Origin: Candidatus Enterococcus stercoripullorum
GTDB taxonomy: Bacteria; Bacillota; Bacilli; Lactobacillales; Enterococcaceae
Direction of reading: 5' to 3'
Assembly (NCBI GenBank): GCA_019120335.1
Contig: DWVH01000013.1
Coordinates: forward strand, 1 to 42,115
DNA: 42,115 nucleotides
The position numbers and the translations under genes are program-made. The notes under the pieces were generated by a model, which worked only from the letters and a program-made list of their open reading frames with translations, was not told the origin of the DNA and ran no database searches. Position 1 is the first letter of the stretch. Every line of letters begins with the position of its first letter. This document shows, one piece after another, positions 8,783 to 17,590 of the stretch.

Positions 8783-10552
8783 TTAATAATCAATAATTGC
8801 TGCATTAGAAAAAACCAATTGCTCTTTGTATTTCCCTTCTGTCTCAAATAAGACAATTTCGTTTACTCCCTCCTTTAGCCATTTTTGCGTCACATACAAA
8901 GATCGAAGTGGTCCTTTTTCCCAAAATCTACCAAGGTTATGCCCATTAACAAAAGCTATTCCTTTACCAAAGCCACGCAAATCCAAGAATGTATCTTGCA
9001 GATAATCAACATGGAAAGTATAGCGGTAAAAGCTAGGTAGCCCTTCTTTAAAAGCTCCTTGGAAATCCACTTTAGAAACGTCTTCTAAAGGCAGTGGATA
9101 CATTTGCCAATGACCGACAAAATGTAAATCCACCATTACTCCTCGACCAATCCCTTTGCTTTGAGTTGGTGCAGTGAGTTTATATCCGTAATTCACACGC
9201 CCCATATTTTCAACCAATATACCAAGCGTGACTTTTTCACTTGGATAGGCTGCCATAATCTCTTCGCCAATTTCTTCTTGATATTGCGTTGCCACTAATT
9301 CTTGGTTTATAAATAATTGCATACGGTCACGCGCATCTATCACGCGAATTTTTTCTTTCTCCTGTTTATCGCGTAGAAGTTCGGTTTGATAATAGATATA
9401 TCCTGTATTTTGTCCCAAGCTTTCCATATTACATGGATAAAAACTTTGCTGCACTTGACTAAGCGTGTCTAATGTCGCCGTCAAATTCACACATTCTTTT
9501 AACTGAGCTGCTGGATAAGTACCCATTTGTTTGACTAGCGGCTGTGCATAAAAGTTATCTGGAAATTCAGCTTGCATCGCCTTTTGAAGCAAGTGATATT
9601 TTGCTGTCGGATTACCCGCTTCATCCAAAATGGCATCATAATCATAAGACGTCACTTGCGGTAAATCTCTTTGACCACGCGCTGAACAACCATTCATAAA
9701 GCCATAGTTGGTTCCGCCATGAAACATATATAAATTGATGCTGCCTTGTCGAATCACTTCCATCACTGATTCAACTAACTCTTGTGGATCGCGCTTGATG
9801 ATGGATTCTCCCCAACGATTAAACCAACCGTCCCAAAATTCCATACACATCAACGGCCACTTTTTATGATGTAAGTCAAAGAATGATTGCATCATCTGAA
9901 AATTTTCTGTTCCTTTTGAGCCGAAATTTCCAGTAACCAATATATCCTCTTCTATCAAACTACCTGCTCTTAAGGTTGCTTGCCAGGGACCATCGGAAGT
10001 AAAATAAGGACTCGTAATCCCAAATTCATCCATCATCTTTTTCAAGGCTTTCAAATAGGTCTTATCTTCCCCATAAGAACCATATTCGTTTTCAATTTGA
10101 AACATTAAAATATTCCCGCCTTGATTGATTTGATGTTTGACTAATTTTGGAATTAATTCTTTATAGTAATTACGAACCAGTCTTAAATAACCAACATCTG
10201 AACTTCTCACACGCACATTTGCTTGTAGTAACCACGCGGGCAAGCCCCCAAACTCCCACTCTGCGCAAATAAACGGCGAAGGACGAACAATTGCATATAA
10301 GCCTAATTCTTGTGCCAAATCTAAGAAACGTTCAACATCTAGCTGGCCTTCCCAACAAAATTTGCCTGGTTGCTCCTCATGAAAATTCCATGGAATATAA
10401 GTTTCCACTGTATTAAATCCTAATGCTTTGAGATTATACAAGGAGTGGTACCAATCATCTGGGTGTATACGAAAATAATGAATGGCACCAGATAGAATCT
10501 TAAAAGGTTGACCATCTAAATAAAATTGATCAGCTATCTTAAATTCCCTCAC
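8783..10552 (-). CDS. bgaC: GH35 beta-galactosidase, BgaC type
   Basis: A 589-residue glycoside hydrolase family 35 enzyme without a signal peptide, so probably cytoplasmic. The barrel begins IADQFYLDGQPFKILSGAIH. Predicted acid/base Glu156 sits in IENEYGSYGEDKTYL and the predicted nucleophile Glu238 in MCMEFWDGWFNRWGE. The C-terminal beta domains end in FLDLRGFGKGIAFVNGHNLG. BgaC of pneumococcus cuts Gal-beta-1,3-GlcNAc/GalNAc ends, and the linked PTS fits import of such disaccharides. I chose the GTG at 10550-10552 because AGGAGG lies 7 nt upstream; the frame's upstream ATG (10588) lies before that ribosome site. Confidence 0.93.
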   Translation of the reverse strand: MREFKIADQFYLDGQPFKILSGAIHYFRIHPDDWYHSLYNLKALGFNTVETYIPWNFHEEQPGKFCWEGQLDVERFLDLAQELGLYAIVRPSPFICAEWEFGGLPAWLLQANVRVRSSDVGYLRLVRNYYKELIPKLVKHQINQGGNILMFQIENEYGSYGEDKTYLKALKKMMDEFGITSPYFTSDGPWQATLRAGSLIEEDILVTGNFGSKGTENFQMMQSFFDLHHKKWPLMCMEFWDGWFNRWGESIIKRDPQELVESVMEVIRQGSINLYMFHGGTNYGFMNGCSARGQRDLPQVTSYDYDAILDEAGNPTAKYHLLQKAMQAEFPDNFYAQPLVKQMGTYPAAQLKECVNLTATLDTLSQVQQSFYPCNMESLGQNTGYIYYQTELLRDKQEKEKIRVIDARDRMQLFINQELVATQYQEEIGEEIMAAYPSEKVTLGILVENMGRVNYGYKLTAPTQSKGIGRGVMVDLHFVGHWQMYPLPLEDVSKVDFQGAFKEGLPSFYRYTFHVDYLQDTFLDLRGFGKGIAFVNGHNLGRFWEKGPLRSLYVTQKWLKEGVNEIVLFETEGKYKEQLVFSNAAIIDY

Positions 10553-10589
10553 TTTAAATCCTCCTAACTGGTAGTAACCACAATACAAA

Positions 10590-10618
10590 TATAAGCGTTT
10601 CCAGCTATTTTTGCAAGT
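10590..10618 (-). promoter_or_regulatory. bgaC operon promoter with CcpA (cre) site in the spacer
   Basis: On the minus strand there is a -35 TTGCAA (10613-10618), a 17-bp spacer and a -10 TATATT (10590-10595). A cre-like sequence, TGGAAACGCTTATA, fills the spacer (about 10593-10606), so CcpA bound there would block RNA polymerase. Upstream at 10640-10651 is the palindrome AATACTGGTATT, a possible GntR operator (weak). Confidence 0.65.
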
Positions 10619-10783
10619 GTTTTTCTAAAGTTTTTTGAAAATACTGGTATTATTTTTCACTATGGAACCCATCCCAATATTATTTAATACAGTCTCAATT
10701 TTCGTCTATAGTTGAATTATATAACTTCATAGATTGTGATTATCCCGTAAAAGTTTTTAAAAAATTATTCTAAAAAAACACAA

Positions 10784-10827
10784 AAAAAATAGAGCAACTT
10801 TTGTATTCATCTCCCAAAAGTTGCTCT
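10784..10827 (-). terminator. Terminator of the regR-like gene
   Basis: Perfect 13-bp stem (AGAGCAACTTTTG at 10791-10803 with CAAAAGTTGCTCT at 10815-10827), followed by a run of T on the minus strand, just past the stop codon. Confidence 0.9.
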
Positions 10828-10831
10828 AATA

Positions 10832-11833
10832 TTAATAAGTGGATTCTTTCCAATAAATTTCGCAATCTAGTATAGACTGATTTGTAGTATTATCTGTACC
10901 TTCTATTTGATCAATCAACATATTCATCGCTTCTTGACCTTCACGATAAGCTGGTTGCACAATCGTTGTCACAGTTGGCGAAGAAAAACCACTCCATTCA
11001 ATATTATCAAAACCGATTAGACCTATTTGCGGCATCTTAAGCTTTAATTCTTTCATCGCGGAAAAAACAATCGGCAAGGCCCAACAATTCGGTACAAATA
11101 CTAAGACATTCGCTAAATCATTGGTATGCTTTGATAAAAACGCTTTTATTTTCTCAATATCTGGATCATTATCCTCAATAATTAACTGCTCATAAGGCAC
11201 ATTTAAATCCTCTACCGAATTGACAAAACCTTGTGAACGTTCAATACGTGTACTTAAACGATTAGGATCAGCAGTAATCATCAAAAATTTCTGATACCCT
11301 TTTTCATGATAACACGCTTGCATCGTATCATACACGGCGTCATAATTATTGGTCTTAACCCAACTATTACGATATTCATACAACTGACTATCAAAAAAGA
11401 CTAATTTCTTGCCATTTTCCTCCATAATATTCGTATATTTTCTAAAATGACTGGTCGGCTGAATGATAAAACCATCTACATCTAGTCGCATCATGCTATC
11501 AATATACTTCGACTCATCGTCTTGTGAATAATTACTATTGCCCATAATCATTTGATAGCCTCGTTTTTTAGCAATACTCTCTGCACCTTTAACCAATAGA
11601 TTAGAAAAAGTATTCGTAATATCTCCAATTAACACACCAATCAATTTTGTCTGTTTATCATTTAAACTGCGTGCCAAAATGCTAGGGACATAGTTGGTTT
11701 CACGAATTACTTCCTCAATTCTGCGACGTGTATCCAAACTCATCCGATCATATTTTTGATTCAGGTAAAAGGAGACAGTGGTTTTTGAAGTATTGGCAAG
11801 TTTGGCAATATCGTTTATCGTTACTTTTTTCAT
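10832..11833 (-). CDS. regR: LacI-family regulator, RegR-like
   Basis: A 333-residue repressor. The N-terminal LacI helix-turn-helix is MKKVTINDIAKLANTSKTTV (residues 1-20), with the hinge helix ending VPSILARSLNDKQTK. The periplasmic-binding-protein-like effector domain starts at about residue 62 (LIGVLIGDITNTFSNLLV). Length and neighbourhood (hyaluronan/chondroitin PTS, ugl) match pneumococcal RegR, the repressor of the hyaluronate locus. GGGAGGGGA lies 6 nt before the ATG. Palindromes of the type TAAACCGGTTT occur before this gene and before the PTS and kduI genes, so it probably represses itself and both operons. The symbol rests on recall of the family. Confidence 0.85.
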   Translation of the reverse strand: MKKVTINDIAKLANTSKTTVSFYLNQKYDRMSLDTRRRIEEVIRETNYVPSILARSLNDKQTKLIGVLIGDITNTFSNLLVKGAESIAKKRGYQMIMGNSNYSQDDESKYIDSMMRLDVDGFIIQPTSHFRKYTNIMEENGKKLVFFDSQLYEYRNSWVKTNNYDAVYDTMQACYHEKGYQKFLMITADPNRLSTRIERSQGFVNSVEDLNVPYEQLIIEDNDPDIEKIKAFLSKHTNDLANVLVFVPNCWALPIVFSAMKELKLKMPQIGLIGFDNIEWSGFSSPTVTTIVQPAYREGQEAMNMLIDQIEGTDNTTNQSILDCEIYWKESTY

Positions 11834-11879
11834 CAGCTCATCCCCTCCCTAACAATTGTTTATAAATATATTTTACAAA

Positions 11880-11907
11880 GAAACCGTTATCATTTCAACC
11901 GGTTTAC
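11880..11907 (-). promoter_or_regulatory. Putative RegR operators before regR
   Basis: On the minus strand, GTAAACCGGTTG (11896-11907) and GATAACGGTTTC (11880-11891) are two LacI-type sites with central CG. They are squeezed between the stop of the DUF2264 gene and the regR start. See also 18046, 18278, 20063 and 20096. Confidence 0.5.
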
Positions 11908-13712
11908 TAGATTTTTATGATGTTTTCTTTGCCTAATGTTCGAATAGATAATGATTGTTCAGAAAACTTGATTTCTAGATGTTCTAATTGCTTTATACTG
12001 CCACCAAACAAACCGATTAGACAATGTTTTCCTGCTGAAAGCTTGTTTTTTAATCCACACATTACCGTTCTTGGATATAACACATTCGTATTCGGTGCAT
12101 TAGCAATCAAAAATGCTTGCTGATACCCTTGAATATTCTCACAACAAATATGACCCATTTGACTTTGATAGGAGACTTTGTTCGGCTCATGCGTTTCTTT
12201 AAAATACGATTCTTGTTGTATAGAAAAGCCACCATCGTACAAATATAAAGGAAAATTGGTTTGAACCTGATGAATGCGCAAATGATAAGACCCCAGCGGA
12301 ATAATTGTCGACTTGATCCAAACACCTGTCAACGGCTGCCAGACTTGAATGATACGATCTTCTAGCAAATGAAATTCGGATACTTCTTCTTTCGTGACAA
12401 AATGACGATTATCCAGACTCACCGCTAACGTACTATCAAAGCCACCCTCTGCATAACCGATAGCTGATTTTGCCACAGAAAAGCCAAACTGCGTTGAATA
12501 TACAAATTTGGCATATTTACTTATTCCCTGACTCTGTGATAAACTCCATTGGGCCGTAGGATAACCTAAAAGCTGTTGACCATTATCCGTTTGTTGCAAC
12601 ATCATTCTTGCTGGTTTAACTACGTATGGTTGAAAGAGGGTATTTTCATGGACTCCTTCTGACATAGACACTTGCCAAAAAGGATGATTTTTAGGAACAG
12701 CTAGGATTAAGAAACTCTTCAATGCCCAATATGGCGAACCAGGACCGTTATAACTTTCAGCCATGACCAAGTTTTCATACCCATAGCCAACACTTAAATA
12801 ATGATGGTCTGTAAATATTTTTTCTTGCCACCAAAACGTAAAATGAGTACTGAGGATTTGTTTGATTTTTTTCCACGGCAAAGCTTGAATATTAGCATAA
12901 ACCAACGCCGAAAAAAAGGCTACTTGCGCAAACCGATAAGTCAAGCTACGGCCAAAAGGTAGTCCTCGTCCTTTATCATCAAAATAATACTGAAAAGTCT
13001 GAGCAAATTGACACGCACGCTGCTTGATTTTTGCACAACGATGTGTATCTACCGCCTGCATTTCTTTATAATAGAGCAAACTATAATAATGAAAAGCAAA
13101 GGCAATATAGTAATCACGTTTTTCTTTACGACCATCAAAATACCAACCTTGTGCGTCATAAAATGATTCAATAGCTAAAAAGTCGGCATCAATTTGGTCT
13201 TGTGAAAAGGTTTGATGACATTTACGCATCGCAATATGAATCAATATCCTGAAAAAATGCCAATTATTATGCGGAATTTCACACGTATCCGCTAAAAGCA
13301 ACCAATTATGAAGTTGCTTTTGTTCTTGTGGTGATAACACATCCCAAAACTTTTCTTTAGATAGTATGATAGCAGTTGCAATTGCCGCCATTTCCACAAT
13401 TAATTGCCGATCTTCTTGTGGATGTCCCCAGTAATCTCTAGACTGTGGATCGACTCCTTTGATTAAACCTCGTAAATAACCGTAATAGATTTCTTCTAGC
13501 TCTTCATCTTCTTGTTGAGATAAAAGTGGCGCTAATCCCCATAACGGTCGCAAAAAAGCCTCTACCTCACTTGTTTTTTGTGTATAAGTTGTCCCTGTAT
13601 TGCCTAAATGAATACGACCATTTTGCTGACTATGATATTTTGCTTTTAAAGGGATTAAAATCTCTTTTAATGCTAGGATATAATCTTGACGCGTTTGAAA
13701 GTCTTGCATCAT
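11907..13712 (-). CDS. DUF2264 family protein, probable cytoplasmic glycosaminoglycan-oligosaccharide enzyme
   Basis: A 601-residue protein that I assign to DUF2264. The cues are the N-terminal helical part with SRDYWGHPQEDRQLIVEMAA (about residue 96), NNWHFFRILIHIAMR, DAQGWYFDGRKEKRDYYIAF, GLPFGRSLTYRFAQVAFFSA and YNGPGSPYWALKSFLILAVP. A beta-rich C-terminal half follows. This plan resembles alpha/alpha-barrel plus beta-sandwich polysaccharide lyases and unsaturated-uronide enzymes. There is no signal peptide, so it should act on imported oligosaccharides. The ATG at 13712 lies 7 nt after AGAGG. It follows the PTS-yajC genes (with a hairpin repeat in between) and precedes regR. The catalytic activity is not established from sequence. 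Confidence 0.8.
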   Translation of the reverse strand: MMQDFQTRQDYILALKEILIPLKAKYHSQQNGRIHLGNTGTTYTQKTSEVEAFLRPLWGLAPLLSQQEDEELEEIYYGYLRGLIKGVDPQSRDYWGHPQEDRQLIVEMAAIATAIILSKEKFWDVLSPQEQKQLHNWLLLADTCEIPHNNWHFFRILIHIAMRKCHQTFSQDQIDADFLAIESFYDAQGWYFDGRKEKRDYYIAFAFHYYSLLYYKEMQAVDTHRCAKIKQRACQFAQTFQYYFDDKGRGLPFGRSLTYRFAQVAFFSALVYANIQALPWKKIKQILSTHFTFWWQEKIFTDHHYLSVGYGYENLVMAESYNGPGSPYWALKSFLILAVPKNHPFWQVSMSEGVHENTLFQPYVVKPARMMLQQTDNGQQLLGYPTAQWSLSQSQGISKYAKFVYSTQFGFSVAKSAIGYAEGGFDSTLAVSLDNRHFVTKEEVSEFHLLEDRIIQVWQPLTGVWIKSTIIPLGSYHLRIHQVQTNFPLYLYDGGFSIQQESYFKETHEPNKVSYQSQMGHICCENIQGYQQAFLIANAPNTNVLYPRTVMCGLKNKLSAGKHCLIGLFGGSIKQLEHLEIKFSEQSLSIRTLGKENIIKI

Positions 13713-13744
13713 CCGTTTGCCTCTTTTCTTGATTGCTTACTTGT

Positions 13745-13962
13745 ATTGTCTAACTGGAGCTAAACGACCTGTTTCATGATTGTATACAAACAACATCTAA
13801 ATACGCTTTAGATAGCCTCTAAATAGTCTGCATTCAGTGGGTAGCTCCTTGTCAGACAAGTCGTCTTGGCTGTGAAAGTCTTATCTTTTCAGACTTTCTC
13901 GCCAATTCGAAAACCTTATCTGACTGGAGCTAAGCAACCCACTTCATGCTTGTATACAAACA
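13745..13962. repeat. Hairpin element unit A (one full copy plus a truncated tail)
   Basis: The full unit is 13837-13942. Its outer stem is GTGGGT-AGCTCC pairing with GGAGCT...ACCCAC, and its inner stem is GAAAGTC pairing with GACTTTC. A second 3' tail (ACTGGAGCTAAACGACCTG, then TTTCATGATTGTATACAAAC) lies at 13751-13790 and is repeated after the full unit at 13922-13962. It is the most diverged member of the family found at 25.1-25.5, 28.35 and 32.05-32.3 kb. It lies directly after the yajC paralogue stop. Confidence 0.8.
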
Positions 13963-13967
13963 GAGAA

Positions 13968-14273
13968 CTACTTAAATAGTAGTTCTCTTGATTTGCCCAT
14001 TATGCTCTCTTTTTCAACATAAACAATTGTGTTTTGTGAGATTTTTAATTCCACTAATGTTCCCTTAATGGAGACAATTTTACCATGAATGCCGTCTAAG
14101 AGAATGACTTCATCGCCTTTTTTCAAATTAGCTAAATATTCTTCTCTTTTTTTCATTTGTTCTTGCATTTCTTTTTGGTTGCGTCTTGCCCCCATCACTT
14201 GTAAAAGACTAGGGATGACAGAAGTGATTGCAATGACAATTAATACAATAATTGTTAGTGTTTGTGTATTCAT
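13968..14273 (-). CDS. YajC paralogue of the glycosaminoglycan PTS operon
   Basis: A 101-residue protein with a single N-terminal membrane segment (about residues 5-27), then a charged helix (RRNQKEMQEQMKKREEYLAN) and a YajC core (LKKGDEVILLDGIHGKIVSI, about 50-69). It overlaps the IID stop (TAATG at 14271-14275), so it is translationally coupled to the transporter. It is clearly different from the housekeeping YajC at 465-776. YajC-like genes sit in the same place in streptococcal hyaluronan operons. Its role there is unknown; it may assist membrane insertion of IIC/IID or do something PTS-specific. A small hairpin, AGAACTAC/GTAGTTCT (13964-13986), overlaps the stop. Confidence 0.88.
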   Translation of the reverse strand: MNTQTLTIIVLIVIAITSVIPSLLQVMGARRNQKEMQEQMKKREEYLANLKKGDEVILLDGIHGKIVSIKGTLVELKISQNTIVYVEKESIMGKSRELLFK

Positions 14274-15091
14274 TATGCTAGGATTCCTAACCAGCTACCG
14301 ATAATACCGATAACAATCGTTAAGAGCACAATTTTGTAAGTTGTCCATTTTTTCTTCTTAATTAACCAGTATACAAAGATTGTGAATAATGCTGGTAATA
14401 ACGCTGGAGCAATTTTATCTAACATTCCTTGAATAGATACGATTTTTTGATTAGCACCTTCTTGTACTTTACCAGCAGCATACGTAATCGGTACAGTAAT
14501 TTTGACGAAGGTTACTGCTAAACCAGAGATAACGGTAACCCCAATGATGTTTGCTACATGAGAAATAGTAGCCATTTGGTCACTTAATTTATCAATAACT
14601 TTGGTACCAAATTTATAACCATACATCCCCGTACCTAACTTTATAGAAGTTAAAATCAAGTTCATTGCAACAAAGAATAAGATTGGTCCTAAAGCTAAAC
14701 CTTGTTGTGCTAAAGAAGCAGCGATTGTAGAAAGTAATGGTGCTAAGACGAATTGAGATAATGAATCACCAATACCTGCCAAAGGTCCCATTAACGCCAT
14801 TTTAATACTACGAATTTCTTCTTCTGGACGATCATTTTCAAGCATTACTAAATGTAAACTTGTAATAAATGGCAAGAAGTGTGGGTTCGTATTATAGAAT
14901 TCACAGTTATCTTCTAACGCTTTACATAAGGCTTTTTGGTCATTACCATAATGTTTTTTCAAGGCTGGATAAATGACATTCGCATACCCAATCCCTTGAT
15001 AGTTGCTATAGTTAAAGCCATTTTGCAAGAAGAATGCACGTAAAGAAGTTACTAAATAGTCTTTTTTCGTTAATTTATTAGATCCAGTCAT
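14273..15091 (-). CDS. Mannose-family PTS EIID component, glycosaminoglycan operon
   Basis: A 272-residue EIID protein. N-terminal part: MTGSNKLTKKDYLVTSLRAF and NYSNYQGIGYANVIYPALKK. The family motif is IKMALMGPLAGIGDSLSQFV, and hydrophobic segments lie at about residues 130-150, 185-205 and 245-272. Its start overlaps the IIC end by 14 nt, behind GGAGGCG. With the adjacent IIC it would carry unsaturated uronyl disaccharides made by an extracellular lyase. Confidence 0.92.
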   Translation of the reverse strand: MTGSNKLTKKDYLVTSLRAFFLQNGFNYSNYQGIGYANVIYPALKKHYGNDQKALCKALEDNCEFYNTNPHFLPFITSLHLVMLENDRPEEEIRSIKMALMGPLAGIGDSLSQFVLAPLLSTIAASLAQQGLALGPILFFVAMNLILTSIKLGTGMYGYKFGTKVIDKLSDQMATISHVANIIGVTVISGLAVTFVKITVPITYAAGKVQEGANQKIVSIQGMLDKIAPALLPALFTIFVYWLIKKKKWTTYKIVLLTIVIGIIGSWLGILA

Positions 15092-15860
15092 CTTGTTCGC
15101 CTCCTTGGTTATCTGTTGCAGCTACTGTTTTAGGTTGACGATAGTATTCCATTAACGCAAAGATTGTACCGATAATTGCGATTCCGATAATTGGAATTTG
15201 TAAGTATGCAGCACAAATATAGCCAAGTAATACGAATGGAATCAATTCTTTCTTCGCCATTACTGATAAAATCATCGCAAAACCAATTGCAGGAAGCATT
15301 TTACCAGCTAAACTTAAACCACTTAATAATACTGGTGGAATTAAATCAACTAATTTTAATAAAGTTTCCATTGAGTATGCACCCAAGAAACCAATCGCAA
15401 ATCCCATCACAGCAAATACCCAAACAGTACCATTTGCATTCATTTTGAATTTGCCTATATTACCACTTTGTAATCCTTTAATTGCAGATTCAGGAGCACC
15501 TGCACGAACAGTATAAGCAAAAGTTTGTAAGAATTGTACACCTACAGCGATTGGAGTAGATAACGCCAAAGCTGCTTCTGGTGTCACTTTACCGGCACTT
15601 GTAATAGCCATTAAAGTACCGAAAATACCAGGTCCAATTGGGTTAGGTGGTACAGTTCCCCCAGCACCAACACCAAATCCCATGTAAGCTAATTCACTGA
15701 TTGCCCCCATCGCTAAGGCAGTAGGAAGATCTCCTAAGATAATCCCTACACCAAATGAAAGGATAATACAACGGTTTGTGTAAAGTCCCAATAGTAAACC
15801 ACTAAAACAGAATGCGGTCCACAAACCAATTAATAATGCTTGAATGATATTAATTTCCAT
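15078..15860 (-). CDS. Mannose-family PTS EIIC component, glycosaminoglycan operon
   Basis: A 260-residue multi-spanning EIIC. It starts MEINIIQALLIGLWTAFCFS and has LPTALAMGAISELAYMGFGV, GGTVPPNPIGPGIFGTLMAI and repeated hydrophobic segments. The tail is short and acidic (GGEQDDWI). Preceded by GGAGAAAAAGAAT, 20 bp after the IIB gene. Confidence 0.92.
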   Translation of the reverse strand: MEINIIQALLIGLWTAFCFSGLLLGLYTNRCIILSFGVGIILGDLPTALAMGAISELAYMGFGVGAGGTVPPNPIGPGIFGTLMAITSAGKVTPEAALALSTPIAVGVQFLQTFAYTVRAGAPESAIKGLQSGNIGKFKMNANGTVWVFAVMGFAIGFLGAYSMETLLKLVDLIPPVLLSGLSLAGKMLPAIGFAMILSVMAKKELIPFVLLGYICAAYLQIPIIGIAIIGTIFALMEYYRQPKTVAATDNQGGEQDDWI

Positions 15861-15879
15861 ATTCTTTTTCTCCTATTCT

Positions 15880-16371
15880 TTAGATATAGTCTAAAAGATT
15901 TACTTCATGTGCTCCGTCGTTTCCAGAAGGAGTCGTTTTGGTATTAAATGTTACATGATAACTTTCACTAAGTTCTCGAATAATTTCTTTGTCTTTATCG
16001 TCTAAATAAATGGAACGAGTCACTTGTTCTTTACCAGGAGCATTATGAATATTGCCGATGTTCAATTCTTTAATTGGTACGCCTCCTTTCACTAATGTTA
16101 AGGCATCGGCTAAATCTTTAATTACAATAAAAATCGTTTGCGCCGGACTTGCTTTATGAATAATGTCAATCACTTTTTGCAATGGGAAAAAGCGCATCGC
16201 AACAGAACCTGGAATCACAGTTTTCATCAAAGTTTGTTGCATTTTATCGTTACTTACTGCATCATTTGCTACAATGACTGTATTACAACCTAATGATTTA
16301 ACCCATAATTGTCCTTGTCCATGGATTAAACGTTCATCCACACGTGTCATTACAATATTTGGTGTTGCCAT
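15880..16371 (-). CDS. Mannose-family PTS EIIB component, glycosaminoglycan operon
   Basis: A 163-residue phosphocarrier with the active His17 in TRVDERLIHGQGQLWVK, followed by VPIKELNIGNIHNAPGKEQV. AGGAGGAATAGAAA precedes the ATG, giving a strong start. It passes phosphate from the IIA (17591-18022) to the imported sugar. Confidence 0.93.
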   Translation of the reverse strand: MATPNIVMTRVDERLIHGQGQLWVKSLGCNTVIVANDAVSNDKMQQTLMKTVIPGSVAMRFFPLQKVIDIIHKASPAQTIFIVIKDLADALTLVKGGVPIKELNIGNIHNAPGKEQVTRSIYLDDKDKEIIRELSESYHVTFNTKTTPSGNDGAHEVNLLDYI

Positions 16372-16390
16372 TTTCTATTCCTCCTAATTC

Positions 16391-17590
16391 TTACCAGTAT
16401 AATTCCCAATCTTTGTAAAATCTAATTAATGCTTCTAGATAATAATAGTCGCCCCAAATATTTCCTTCATCCACACCTTTTCCTGAGTGCCATGAGTAAA
16501 CACCATGTAAAAGAAGCGGTCTACCTGGTTTGATTTCGCGATTTGCATAGTTGTCAATTAATGAACGTAACATTGCATGCATCGCGTATTTATAAGTTAA
16601 TTTATCACTATCAACTTCCGGTAAGTGTTTCAACATTTCATGCATCCCACATACCGCTGTTGCAGTTGCTGACGAGTCTCGAGAGTGCCCCGAACCATCA
16701 CCAAAAATTAAATCCCAATAGGAAACATGATCTTTTGGTAAACGATTTAAGAAATAATTGGTCATCCCTTTGAATAATCCAAAACAATCTTCATCTTTAA
16801 CAAAGCGATAAGTCAATGGAATACCATAAATCCCCCAAGCTTGACCACGGGCCCAAGCTGAATCATCGCTATAACCTTGACGTGTCACACCTTTTAGCGG
16901 TTCACCTGTTTTTGGATCAAAGTAAAAAGTATGGAAAGCTGAGGCATCATCACGAATGACATTGTTTGCCGAAGTATAAAAGTGCTGAGTTGCCATCTGA
17001 GCATATTTAGGATCTCCCGTTTGCTCACTTGCCCAGAATAATAATTGAATATTTAACAAGCAATCAATAATCAAACGATAATGCTCTGGTTTGCCTAACT
17101 CGCCCCAGGCTTGAATAAATCCACCGACTTCTTGATAACGTTCGATGAGTTTATCAGCTGCTAAAATAGAGGCTTCTTTCGCTTCTGGTGTGTGTAATAA
17201 TTTATACTCTGCCATGCATGAAGGCGTATACAAAAACCCTAAATCATGATGATCCAATTCAATACGTTTTTTCACACGATCTAAAAATGAACGGTCATTT
17301 GCTTGCGCGAGTTTCTTCATCGCTTCTTCATTTGTATACTCATAGCCTAACCATAATTCACCAGTCCAAAAGCCATTTGTCCATTCAGTGTTGTCCATTT
17401 TTGGATAAATATTATCAAACGTAGCTGGTGTTGGAAATTCTTCCTTAAAGTATTCCATATTCACACGAAGTTGTTCCATCGCTAAATCAATAGCTGACTT
17501 TACTTCTTCTTTTGTAAGTAATGGCTGATTTAAAAAACGCTCCGGATGCTTAATTTCTTCAATCGCAACCGTTTTAATTTTATTCGTCAC
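16391..17590 (-). CDS. ugl: Unsaturated glucuronyl hydrolase, GH88
   Basis: A 399-residue cytoplasmic enzyme. It hydrates the 4,5-unsaturated uronic acid at the non-reducing end of chondroitin/hyaluronan disaccharides and releases the amino sugar. Motifs: NTEWTNGFWTGELWLGYEYT (about 67-86), HHDLGF with predicted catalytic Asp116, RLIIDCLLN with predicted second Asp176, and WARGQAWGIYG. Length fits GH88. The start is GTG at 17588-17590, directly after the IIA stop (TAAGTG), with GAGGG 6 nt upstream. Its uronate product feeds KduI and KduD encoded at 18306-19983. Confidence 0.94.
   Translation of the reverse strand: MTNKIKTVAIEEIKHPERFLNQPLLTKEEVKSAIDLAMEQLRVNMEYFKEEFPTPATFDNIYPKMDNTEWTNGFWTGELWLGYEYTNEEAMKKLAQANDRSFLDRVKKRIELDHHDLGFLYTPSCMAEYKLLHTPEAKEASILAADKLIERYQEVGGFIQAWGELGKPEHYRLIIDCLLNIQLLFWASEQTGDPKYAQMATQHFYTSANNVIRDDASAFHTFYFDPKTGEPLKGVTRQGYSDDSAWARGQAWGIYGIPLTYRFVKDEDCFGLFKGMTNYFLNRLPKDHVSYWDLIFGDGSGHSRDSSATATAVCGMHEMLKHLPEVDSDKLTYKYAMHAMLRSLIDNYANREIKPGRPLLLHGVYSWHSGKGVDEGNIWGDYYYLEALIRFYKDWELYW

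Noticed and set aside
12107-12325. 72-codon frame within the DUF2264 gene
   Set aside because: Same-strand shadow frame with no ribosome site; the DUF2264 frame is intact across it.
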